The notes under the pieces: model-generated
Told to the model about the DNA's origin: nothing
Database searches by the model: none
What the model saw: the letters and a program-made list of their open reading frames with translations, nothing else
Shown here: positions 1 through 5,393 of the stretch, one piece after another
Layout of the letters: the number at the start of each line of letters is the position of its first letter
Numbering within the stretch: the first letter of the stretch is position 1
Program-made: the position numbers and the translations under genes
NCBI GenBank assembly: GCA_000715855.1
Contig: KL571395.1
Location: 6,425 to 12,414 of the forward strand
From: Actinoplanes liguriensis
Lineage (GTDB): Bacteria; Actinomycetota; Actinomycetes; Mycobacteriales; Micromonosporaceae
DNA: 5,990 bases
Direction of reading: 5' to 3'

Positions 1-38
1 GCCTTGCCAGCCCGCTCAGAGATGTGTATAAGAGACAG
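1..38. other. Nextera-type sequencing adapter at contig end (not genomic)
   Basis: Bases 20-38 read AGATGTGTATAAGAGACAG, which is the Tn5 mosaic end used in Nextera tagmentation libraries. Bases 1-19 (GCCTTGCCAGCCCGCTCAG) match the primer tail that precedes it in the older Nextera adapter design. Together they fill exactly the first 38 bases, and the high-GC genomic sequence starts right after. This is library-construction sequence left on the contig. Anything reading through it, including the C-terminal end of the first gene, is artificial here. Confidence 0.96.
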
Positions 39-514
39 ATGCCGGCCAGCCCGGCCAGGGTGGTCCAGGTGGCCAGGTACAGGTCGATGGTGCGCCGGAA
101 GATGCGGGCCATCGGGTAGAAGTGCAGGCCGACGATGAGCGCGATGGCCGGGACCACGTAGCCGGGGTGTCCGGTCGCGTTGAGGATCGTCACCACGATC
201 CCGATAGCCAGGCCCTCGGCGCCGAAGGTGATGCCGAACGCCCGGCCGCTGGTGCGCCGGTACTCCGCGTCGGCCTCGGACAGCTCGGCCGGGAAGCGCT
301 TGCGGGCCCGGATCAGCCGCACGCCCTGCGCGACGAACCCGAAGGCCGGCAACGCGAACACCACCCAGATCGGCCACGCGACCGTTGCCGGCCAGGCCGC
401 GAACGTGTTGCCCGCCCACAGCAGCGTGAAGAACGCCATCAGGAAAAGCCCGGTGACGAACCCCGCCACGGCGGCCCGGGGCGGCAAGGTCGTCGGCGTC
501 GCGGTGTTCGGCAT
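39..514 (-). CDS. Multi-pass integral membrane protein, 3' truncated by contig end
   Basis: An open frame on the minus strand starts at ATG 514-512 and stays open for 158 codons before running into adapter sequence, so the C-terminus is missing. The product is strongly hydrophobic. Likely membrane segments lie at about residues 14-34, 46-66, 94-112 and 119-137, with another perhaps starting near 143. A basic, charged loop (about 66-90, with RARKRF and then an acidic stretch) separates segments two and three. The fourth segment ends in a histidine/aromatic motif, GLHFYPMARIF. I do not recognise a characterised family; the make-up resembles small uncharacterised actinobacterial membrane proteins, and no enzymatic motif is visible. 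The start lacks a clear ribosome binding site. It lies 73 bases downstream of the PilZ gene on the same strand and may be cotranscribed with it. Confidence 0.75.
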
Positions 515-587
515 ACCCGCATGGTCGCATCCGTGCGCCGGCCGGGGCAGACCGGAGGTGAACGTGGCCAGAACGCCAGGACGCTCG

Positions 588-1295
588 TCACGACCGGTCG
601 GTGTCGAGTGCGTGCGCCGGTGACGCCAGGCGGTGCTCGGTGGCGCGCATCATCGCCCCGATCTGTTCGATGGCCAGGGTGTCGTGCTGCTCGAAGGCGA
701 CCCGCACCCGCCCGGTCTGCGGTTCGATGCTGGTGATCGTGCAGGGCAGGCTGGTGATGCCGGTCGGCAGGGTCAGGGAGATCGAGTTGGTGGCGGCTTG
801 GAAACCGGCCGGCTGGTGCAGCAGTTCCTGGAACAGCTCGCTGCAGGAGTGCGGGTCGACGGCGAGGCAGCTGCCGCCCAGCGACAGGTCCGCGGTGCGG
901 CCCCGCAGGGTGCGCCCGGACGCGACCAGCAGGTCGGCCGGGACATCGATGGCCAGTCGAACGCCGTGGCGGCGTTCGACGCCGGCGACCGACTCGTTGA
1001 TGCGGAGGTAGAGGCCGTCGATGTCGGGTGCGGGCGGTTCCACCACGGTCCCGGCGGCGTAGCCACCGCGCTTCTGCTGGGTCCACTGCAGCTCCGCGCC
1101 GGTGCCGATCGGCACGGTGGCCGGCCCGGCGGCGGTCTCGAGGCGCAGCACGTCGCCGGGACAGCGAGTGACCCGGCAGGCGAGAGCAGGGCCGTGGTGG
1201 AACCAGACATGGACTTCGGGCGCGTTCCACGGCAGCGGCTGCTCCTGGACGGTCCCGATCTCAGCACCTAGAAGAACCCAGGGATGAATCATCAT
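588..1295 (-). CDS. PilZ-domain protein (predicted cyclic-di-GMP receptor)
   Basis: This encodes a 235-residue soluble protein. The C-terminal half carries the two PilZ signatures that bind cyclic-di-GMP: an RxxxR motif (R109-H-G-V-R113) and, after a beta-strand stretch, D136-L-S-L-G-G141, matching (D/N)xSxxG. The N-terminal ~100 residues are beta-rich with no signal peptide or membrane segment, so the layout resembles two-domain YcgR-like proteins; the N-terminal family is not identified. In other bacteria such proteins adjust exopolysaccharide synthesis or motility in response to cyclic-di-GMP. A polysaccharide synthase gene lies about 1.4 kb away, which makes that role attractive but unproven. 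The frame could start four codons earlier at 1307, but the ATG at 1295 is preferred because GGAG lies six bases upstream of it. A frameshifted reading frame overlaps its start. Confidence 0.88.
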   Translation of the reverse strand: MMIHPWVLLGAEIGTVQEQPLPWNAPEVHVWFHHGPALACRVTRCPGDVLRLETAAGPATVPIGTGAELQWTQQKRGGYAAGTVVEPPAPDIDGLYLRINESVAGVERRHGVRLAIDVPADLLVASGRTLRGRTADLSLGGSCLAVDPHSCSELFQELLHQPAGFQAATNSISLTLPTGITSLPCTITSIEPQTGRVRVAFEQHDTLAIEQIGAMMRATEHRLASPAHALDTDRS

Positions 1296-1529
1296 GACGT
1301 TCTCCATTCTCGGAAAAGGCCGGGTCAGGACGTTGCAGGGAGGTCGGCGGCGTCGGCGGCACCGGCGGCCACCGCATGGCCTCCAGGACGGCGATGGTCA
1401 GGCTGTTCCTCGAGCAGGCGGTGACGCATTGCTCGGCGTTCCGCGCCGGTAGGCGTCGACCACGCGCATCTGCCGGCCCACGTTGACGAGATGGGTCCCC
1501 GCCGCCCGCTCAAGCGCTGATGTGCTCAT
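1261..1529 (-). pseudogene. Small reading frame with apparent single-base frameshift, unknown function
   Basis: From ATG 1529-1527 the frame reads MSTSALERAAGTHLVNVGRQ and onward with strong G/C third-position bias up to about codon 28. It then loses that bias and stops at 1398. A different frame takes up the bias at about 1450 (NAEQCVTACSRNSLTIAVLE and onward) and runs to a stop at 1261-1263, inside the PilZ gene. One extra base at about 1441-1451 would join the two parts into an 89-residue protein. The first ~58 residues look helical; the tail is proline-rich and ends in low-complexity sequence that may not be translated. I recognise no family. Either a real frameshift, a sequencing error in this GC-rich spot, or a genuine short ORF of 43 codons is possible. 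It lies directly upstream of the PilZ gene and overlaps it by 35 bases. Confidence 0.42.
1302..1305 (-). promoter_or_regulatory. Ribosome binding site deciding the PilZ gene start
   Basis: On the minus strand GGAG is followed by the six bases AACGTC and then ATG (1295-1293). The alternative ATG at 1307 overlaps this site and has no purine-rich sequence of its own upstream. This favours the shorter protein beginning MMIHPW. Confidence 0.6.
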
Positions 1530-1598
1530 GGCAGAAGCTTCGACCGGAAGGCTGCGGCACCTGAGAATTCAGCACGGAAATGTTCCGGACCGAATCCA

Positions 1599-1615
1599 GC
1601 CGGCCCCGCGCCGGC
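1599..1615 (-). terminator. Weak GC hairpin downstream of the MarR gene
   Basis: GCCGGC is repeated on both sides of a five-base loop. Since GCCGGC is its own reverse complement, the two copies form a 6-bp stem. It lies 51-67 bases past the marR stop codon on the minus strand. There is no U-tract, and GC-rich palindromes are common in such genomes, so termination is only a possibility. Confidence 0.2.
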
Positions 1616-1665
1616 GCCACCAGATGATGCCGTCTCGTATGGTCGCGGGCACCCGCCGAAGGTGT

Positions 1666-2154
1666 TCAGCCTTGCTCGTCGAGTTGCTGCAATCCATCAG
1701 TAAGCAGCCGGGACAGCAGGTCGTGCAGGGTGCAGCGGTCATCCTGGTCGAAGATCTCGTAGAGCGCGGCCACGGATCGTTCGAGGTCCGATCGAGCGTT
1801 GTCGACCAGTTCGATGCCGGTGTCGGTGATGGTCACGAAGCTGGCGCGCCGATTGTCCTTCGGTCGCCAGCGTCGGACCATGCGGCGCTTTGCGAGCTGT
1901 TCGGTGGCAATCGTGGCCGACGAGGCTGCGAGCCCGCTGCGTCGTGCGTGCTCGCCGATGGTCGCCACCTCCTCGCTCCGGGTGCGGTACAACTCGGTCA
2001 GAAGCCACCAGGCGTTGCGGGTGATGCCGTAGCGTTCGATCACTCGGGTGAAAGGCCCATCTATCATTCGGCCGGCTTGGACGATGACCCTGCCCAGGAC
2101 GGCGGCCGTGATCTCGATATCCGGCATATCGTCATTATCGGTACGGTTAGTCAC
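1666..2154 (-). CDS. MarR-family transcriptional regulator
   Basis: This encodes a 162-residue protein of typical MarR length. A helical N-terminus (about 15-60) is followed by the winged helix-turn-helix at about 63-113: helices VATIGEHARRSGL and SSATIATEQLAKRRMV, then the wing with the family signature around K99-D-N-R-R and the strand FVTITDTG. A C-terminal dimerisation helix spans about 114-160. MarR proteins bind short palindromes as dimers and usually repress their own gene and a neighbour, often releasing DNA on binding a small phenolic ligand or on oxidation; a single cysteine is present at residue 141. Two starts compete: GTG 2154, used here, and ATG 2127 (153 residues). Neither has a good ribosome binding site. 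The frame stays open up to 2544, but the upstream part has no protein-like character. The 17-base palindrome at 2115-2131 lies over the ATG start. Confidence 0.9.
   Translation of the reverse strand: MTNRTDNDDMPDIEITAAVLGRVIVQAGRMIDGPFTRVIERYGITRNAWWLLTELYRTRSEEVATIGEHARRSGLAASSATIATEQLAKRRMVRRWRPKDNRRASFVTITDTGIELVDNARSDLERSVAALYEIFDQDDRCTLHDLLSRLLTDGLQQLDEQG
2115..2131. promoter_or_regulatory. Inverted repeat over the marR start (candidate autoregulatory operator)
   Basis: The sequence CGATAT-CCGGC-ATATCG has perfect 6-bp arms around a 5-bp spacer. It covers the ATG at 2127-2125. MarR dimers commonly bind palindromes of about this size near their own start. Its left part, CGATATCCGG, recurs exactly at 2252-2261, and CGATATC also occurs upstream of the GH16 gene. 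Binding is inferred, not shown. Confidence 0.4.
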
Positions 2155-2254
2155 GGGTGATGCCGGAGCCGAAAATTTCACCGCTGAACCATGACCGGAG
2201 CCGGGCTGCCGATGCCCGCCCGGTCCGGACGCCACGCCCTCGGCACCCGGCCGA

Positions 2255-2288
2255 TATCCGGGACGGCCGGACGGGCACGTCCCGGATA
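2255..2288. repeat. Perfect 10-bp inverted repeat between marR and the LPKTG gene
   Basis: TATCCGGGAC (2255-2264) and GTCCCGGATA (2279-2288) are exact reverse complements around a 14-base loop. It lies about 90-120 bases past the stop of the LPKTG gene and about 100 bases upstream of marR. It could be a factor-independent terminator stem without a U-tract, or a regulatory site, since its left arm is part of the repeated CGATATCCGG. The rest of the 2155-2375 spacer holds no supported gene. Confidence 0.45.
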
Positions 2289-2346
2289 CGCCGCCTGCGT
2301 CGTGGTGGTGCCCGCCGAGCATGGTCTGCCCCTTGTCGGGCCGAGC

Positions 2347-2368
2347 CGGCCTGTGCCGATCGAGGCCG
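2347..2368 (-). terminator. Hairpin just after the LPKTG gene (possible terminator)
   Basis: CGGCCT and AGGCCG pair as a 6-bp stem around a 10-base loop, and three more pairs are possible across a one-base bulge. It begins 7 bases past the stop codon at 2376-2378 on the minus strand. There is no U-tract, which is common for actinobacterial terminators, so the call rests on position and pairing only. Confidence 0.33.
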
Positions 2369-2375
2369 CTGGGTG

Positions 2376-2621
2376 TCAGTGACGGTGGGAGCGGGGAGCG
2401 ACCCCGTTGACGGTCATCCGCCAGCGGTACCCGGCGCGGCTTGCCGGACGGGTCTCGGGCAGCGGCTCGAACGCCACCCGAGGGAAGAGTTTCGTCACCG
2501 TGATCACGGTTCCGGCGAGGACGAAGAATGCGATTGCCAGCCACGTCAGGTGATAAGCGGTGGTGGCCACGCCGGCACCGGACAGGACGAAGCCGGTTTT
2601 CGGCAGCACATTGCCGTACAT
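2376..2621 (-). CDS. Small membrane protein with N-terminal LPKTG sortase-like motif
   Basis: This encodes an 81-residue protein. L6-P-K-T-G10 matches the LPxTG sortase signal, followed by a hydrophobic membrane segment at about residues 22-43 and positive charges (K44, R48). That is the normal order of a cell-wall sorting signal, yet here it sits at the very N-terminus with no exported domain before it and a 33-residue polar, arginine-rich tail after it. The tail contains LPETR (54-58), one residue away from a second LPxTG. There is no signal peptide, so the classical sortase substrate role is doubtful; it may simply be a single-pass membrane protein. The start is well supported: AAGGA lies six bases upstream of ATG 2621-2619. 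It follows the glycosyltransferase gene by 40 bases on the same strand, suggesting a shared transcript and a role at the same membrane site. Confidence 0.8.
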   Translation of the reverse strand: MYGNVLPKTGFVLSGAGVATTAYHLTWLAIAFFVLAGTVITVTKLFPRVAFEPLPETRPASRAGYRWRMTVNGVAPRSHRH

Positions 2622-2661
2622 TAAATTTCCTTAATTGTATTTGTGTGGGACGGGTAGAAAG

Positions 2662-3811
2662 TCAGGTCGCTTGCCAGCCTCCTTTCCCGCCCCGGAGGAA
2701 CGTCATCAGGGCTCGCAGATAGGCCCAGGTGAGAAGCAGCGTGTACAGCTGTTCCGGGAGGAAGGTCGCCGCGAGCAGCCGGGCCCGCCAGCCCATTTTC
2801 CACACGGTCGTCGTGCGTTCCACGGCGAGCAGCGCGCAGGGCAGCGTCCACCACCAGGCGAACTGGACGGCACCGGTGACCGCCACCGTGCCGGTCACCA
2901 TTGCCAGGTAGGTGACGGTGACCGTGGCCGAGACGCCGAGACCGACCTGTTGCCGCCAGTACACCCAGCGCAGATGCCCGGGCATGCGCCGGCCGTAGTG
3001 CCAGATGTTGCGCAGCGCGCCCAGATACCAGCGTTCCCGCTGGGCGATCAGTTTCCCCGCGCTCTCCATCACGTCGGTGGTGGCGACCATGCCGTGCGGC
3101 GCGATCGTCTGGTAGCCCAGCGCCTGCAGCGCGAACGTCAGCTCGTTGTCCTCGGTCAGCGAATGGGTGTCGTAGAAGGAGGTGCCCCTCGGCAGGCCGG
3201 CGCCCCGGCGCCGGGCTGCGCATACTGCCTGCAAGGCGTGCCAGGCGAACAGCGTGCCGGTCCCGGTCAGCACGAAGGCCCGATTGCCGTGGCGCCGGGC
3301 GGTCTGCGCGTAGCGATGGAACTCCATGCGCTGCAGGTAGCCGAGCAAGCTGTGGCATTCACGGCCGACGAAGGTGCCGCCGCACCCGCCGACCCGGCCG
3401 GCCACCGACCCGGCCGGCCAGGTTGCGGCGGCCGACCGCGATGAAGTCCGGGAGGAGCGTGGTGTCGGCGTCCATCACCAGGACCGCGTCCCGGGGCCGC
3501 AGCTGATCGGCCAGTTGCTCGAGCGCGTAGTTGACGGCGCCGGCCTTGCGGTCCGGATTGTGGCCGGGATAGGGCAGCACACAGGCGCCTGCCCGGGCGG
3601 CAGCGGCCGCGGTCTCGTCGGTGCAGTTGTTCGGTACGACGATGGTCAGGTCCGGAGGAGACGTCTGCCGCCGCAGCGAGGCGATCGTGTCCGCGATGAC
3701 GTCGGCCTCGTTGTGGGCAGGCACCACCGCGACTACTCGATCCACCGAGTCGAGCTCGGTTCCCGCAGCCCCGCCAGGCCACCGTGAGACATTGAAGTTC
3801 ACGAATCTCAC
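2662..3811 (-). pseudogene. Processive family-2 glycosyltransferase, disrupted by 16-bp duplication
   Basis: Two overlapping minus-strand frames encode the two parts of one GT2 synthase of the cellulose/hyaluronan synthase type. With one 16-bp repeat copy removed, the frame is 377 residues and has the whole motif set: VVAVVPAHNE at 26-35, K89-A-G-A-V-N94, D114-A-D116 (metal/UDP-sugar site), T214-E-D216 (catalytic base) and Q252-R-E-R-W256 (processive enzymes). Two or three membrane segments follow at about 284-326 and 348-366. Such enzymes polymerise a sugar nucleotide into a beta-linked glycan and export it; substrate cannot be told here. As written, the 5' frame stops at 3359-3361, before the TED and QxxRW motifs, so no active enzyme is expected. 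A GTG at 3405 could restart translation but would lack the DAD motif. The start is uncertain: GTG 3811 is chosen because protein-like sequence begins there, with no clear ribosome binding site. No N-terminal membrane segment is seen, unlike many relatives. It lies between the GH16 and LPKTG genes. Confidence 0.88.
3389..3420. repeat. Perfect 16-bp tandem duplication inside the glycosyltransferase gene
   Basis: CCGACCCGGCCGGCCA occurs at 3389-3404 and again immediately at 3405-3420 without a mismatch. Sixteen is not a multiple of three, so the second copy shifts the reading frame. Reading with a single copy joins ...RRNLAGRVGG directly to CGGTFVGRE... with no stop. The same LAGRVGG/AGRVGG peptide appears at the end of one frame and the start of the other, as expected for a duplication. 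Confidence 0.97.
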
Positions 3812-3912
3812 GCTAGGGGCGGGCAAGGGGGACTTCAACGGACTTAAATTGCACCAAAGGTTTTCTTCACCCGTTGTACGCGACAGATTTAATGCACTCA
3901 GAATGCTGTGAG
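3812..3912 (-). promoter_or_regulatory. AT-rich leader between the GH16 and glycosyltransferase genes
   Basis: This 101-base spacer contains an AT-rich island (about 3835-3905) that stands out from the surrounding GC-rich DNA. It holds two similar tracts on the plus strand, TTAAATTGCACCA (from 3844) and TTTAATGCACTCA (from 3888). It is a reasonable place for a separate promoter or regulator sites for the glycosyltransferase, but I could not fit convincing -35/-10 boxes. Confidence 0.3.
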
Positions 3913-4791
3913 TCAGCTGTGCGGTCGAGCGTTTTCCGCGTACGTTCGGACATAGTCGACGAGCATTGACTGCGGGAATTGCGTGCTCGGTGGGGGTGTC
4001 CCGGGCCAGGCGCCACCGACGGCGAGGTTGACGATCAGAAAGAACGGGTGGTCGAACACCCACTCCCGGCCGCCGGTATCCGCTCTGGTCTTACGTCCGT
4101 ACGCTGTTCCGTCGACGAACCAGGTGATCGCATCGGACGTCCAGTCGACGGCGAAGACGTGGAAACCGTCAGCCACCTCGCCGGGCAGATGGAAAGCCGC
4201 CGTGAGGCCGCGGTCACCGGAATATCCCGGGCCGTGCAGGCTGCCGTGGACGGTGTCCGGCTCGGACCCGACGTTCTCCATCACGTCGATCTCGCCGCCC
4301 CGAGGTGACGCCGAAGTGCGGCTGTCGTCACCGAGCATCCAGAACGCCGGCCAGAGACCCGACCCGTGCGGCAGCCTCATCCGTGCCTCGAACCGGCCGT
4401 ACGTGCGGCTGAACCGGCCCGCGGTCAGCAGCCGGGCCGAGGTGTAGAGACACGTTCCGTAGTGGCAGGTGTGCTCACCGGACTCGTCGCGCCGGGCGGT
4501 GATCACCAGATGGCCGGCGCCGTCGAGAGCCGCGTTCGCGGTGCTGTCGGTGTAGTACTCCAGCTCGGCGTTCCCCCAGCCGCCGCCCCCGGTGTTGTAC
4601 GTCCACCTGCGGGAGTCGGGCGCGGCGTTCGCCCGGCCCTCGAACTCGTCCGACCAGACGAGCGTGCCACCGGCGGCAGCGCCCGGCGGGACGGGATCCT
4701 CACGGAGCGACCAAGCGCCGCCCGCCGCGACGGCCACCAGCGCCACGAAGCCGGCGGTGAGACCGAAGAGACCGCGCTTGCCGTCGTTCAT
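3913..4791 (-). CDS. Secreted GH16 family beta-glucanase (laminarinase-like)
   Basis: This encodes a 292-residue protein. A signal peptide or signal anchor is seen at the N-terminus: K5/R6, then the hydrophobic core at about 8-26. The GH16 jelly-roll catalytic domain covers about 43-285, starting with LVWSDEFEG. The active-site motif is G166-E167-I-D169-V-M-E172, giving the usual retaining mechanism with E167 as nucleophile, E172 as acid/base and D169 between. Aromatic, substrate-facing stretches are present at W147-P-A-F-W-M and W213-equivalent VDWTSDAITWFVDG. The form ExDxxE with the extra residue is that of laminarinase-type (endo-beta-1,3-glucanase) rather than lichenase-type members. It would cut beta-1,3-linked glucans outside the cell. 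No carbohydrate-binding module is attached. The ATG at 4791 lacks a clear ribosome binding site, but the signal sequence supports it. A 12-bp palindrome lies 25 bases upstream. The glycosyltransferase follows on the same strand. Confidence 0.93.
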   Translation of the reverse strand: MNDGKRGLFGLTAGFVALVAVAAGGAWSLREDPVPPGAAAGGTLVWSDEFEGRANAAPDSRRWTYNTGGGGWGNAELEYYTDSTANAALDGAGHLVITARRDESGEHTCHYGTCLYTSARLLTAGRFSRTYGRFEARMRLPHGSGLWPAFWMLGDDSRTSASPRGGEIDVMENVGSEPDTVHGSLHGPGYSGDRGLTAAFHLPGEVADGFHVFAVDWTSDAITWFVDGTAYGRKTRADTGGREWVFDHPFFLIVNLAVGGAWPGTPPPSTQFPQSMLVDYVRTYAENARPHS

Positions 4792-4816
4792 GGGTCAGGA
4801 ACGGTAGCGCACGCTC

Positions 4817-4828
4817 GTCGATATCGAC
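4817..4828. promoter_or_regulatory. 12-bp perfect palindrome upstream of the GH16 gene (candidate operator)
   Basis: GTCGATATCGAC is fully self-complementary and ends 25 bases before the glucanase start codon, where a repressor could block transcription. A shorter inverted repeat, AGCG-CA-CGCT, lies at 4806-4815 right beside it. It shares CGATATC with the marR start region. The regulator is not identified. Confidence 0.4.
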
Positions 4829-4857
4829 ATGTGCGTCTGGCAGCGTCCCGGTGGTGC

Positions 4858-5193
4858 TCAGCGGCCGGCCGGTTCGAGGAAGTCCCGGATCCGTTGCGCC
4901 AGGGCCCGAGTCTTCTCACTCCCGCCACCCTCGGGGGCAGTCTCGAGGATCTGGAGCATGGTCGGGCCGAGCTCGACCGGCTCGGCATCCGGCGACGGCC
5001 AGGCGAGCGCCGACTGGTATCCGGTGTCCTGTCCGGTCAACTGGATGCGTACCGTGTCGCCCGCCTTCGACACCTCGAACTGGGGCTTGGCGACAGCCGG
5101 GTAGGCGTCGACGAAGCTCTCCGGGCCGATCTGGGTCGTCTTCAGGGGCTGATCGAGAAAGACGAAGCGGGAGCTGATCTGCTGGTCGGTCAA
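4858..5193 (-). CDS. Uncharacterised 111-residue protein
   Basis: I do not recognise a family. The protein is soluble-looking and acidic, with no signal peptide or membrane segment. Residues ~7-80 alternate in a beta-rich way (SSRFVFLDQP, FEVSKAGDTVRIQLTG), and about 85-111 look helical with a charged end, IRDFLEP. The start is chosen at TTG 5193-5191 because AAGGAG lies exactly six bases upstream; the frame is open back to an ATG at 5232, but that has no ribosome binding site and the added 13 residues look unremarkable. It is transcribed away from the ECF sigma gene, with a shared 200-base spacer, and towards the GH16 gene 66 bases downstream. Divergent pairing with a sigma factor suggests possible coregulation, but no function follows from the sequence. 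Confidence 0.72.
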   Translation of the reverse strand: MTDQQISSRFVFLDQPLKTTQIGPESFVDAYPAVAKPQFEVSKAGDTVRIQLTGQDTGYQSALAWPSPDAEPVELGPTMLQILETAPEGGGSEKTRALAQRIRDFLEPAGR

Positions 5194-5199
5194 AACACT

Positions 5200-5205
5200 C
5201 TCCTT
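5200..5205 (-). promoter_or_regulatory. Ribosome binding site fixing a TTG start
   Basis: On the minus strand AAGGAG is followed by AGTGTT and then TTG (5193-5191). This is the best Shine-Dalgarno match of the minus-strand genes in the window, and it places translation start at the TTG, not at the upstream ATG. Confidence 0.7.
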
Positions 5206-5261
5206 GAACGGGCCGCCGCGGGTGATGCCCATCAGGGCGTTGCAGAACTACCCCTTGTGAA

Positions 5262-5277
5262 GCGGGGCAATCCCCGC
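5262..5277. repeat. Short GC hairpin in the divergent spacer
   Basis: GCGGGG-CAAT-CCCCGC forms a perfect 6-bp stem with a four-base loop. It sits in the 200-base spacer (5194-5393) between the 111-residue protein and the sigma factor. It could be an operator or an RNA structure in either leader. The rest of the spacer shows no confident promoter boxes. Confidence 0.35.
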
Positions 5278-5393
5278 AGGCCATCGACAGGGGATTCAAG
5301 CGGGCGGATTTTCTGCAGCCTGAGATGCAACCTTGCTGCCGCACGTTTCCGTCGTGCCGGGAGGAGAGAGCCGGGAACCGATCGGGGAGATGG

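Noticed and set aside
1575..1587. CGGAA-ATG-TTCCG small inverted repeat as an operator
   Set aside because: The arms are only 5 bp and it is not repeated elsewhere; chance is enough to explain it.
1483..2160. Plus-strand open frame of 225 codons
   Set aside because: It is antisense to the clear MarR gene and shows no family features.
2155..2544. N-terminal extension of the MarR frame
   Set aside because: The frame is open but the extra sequence is low-complexity, overlaps the LPKTG gene on the same strand and lies outside the MarR fold. A later start is far more likely.
3359..3405. Programmed frameshifting as the explanation for the split glycosyltransferase
   Set aside because: No slippery heptamer is seen, and the exact 16-bp duplication explains the frame change fully.
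5373..5378. GGGAAC as an ECF-type -35 element for sigma autoregulation
   Set aside because: It lies too close to the GTG start for a normal promoter with a leader, and no matching -10 element is found at the right distance.
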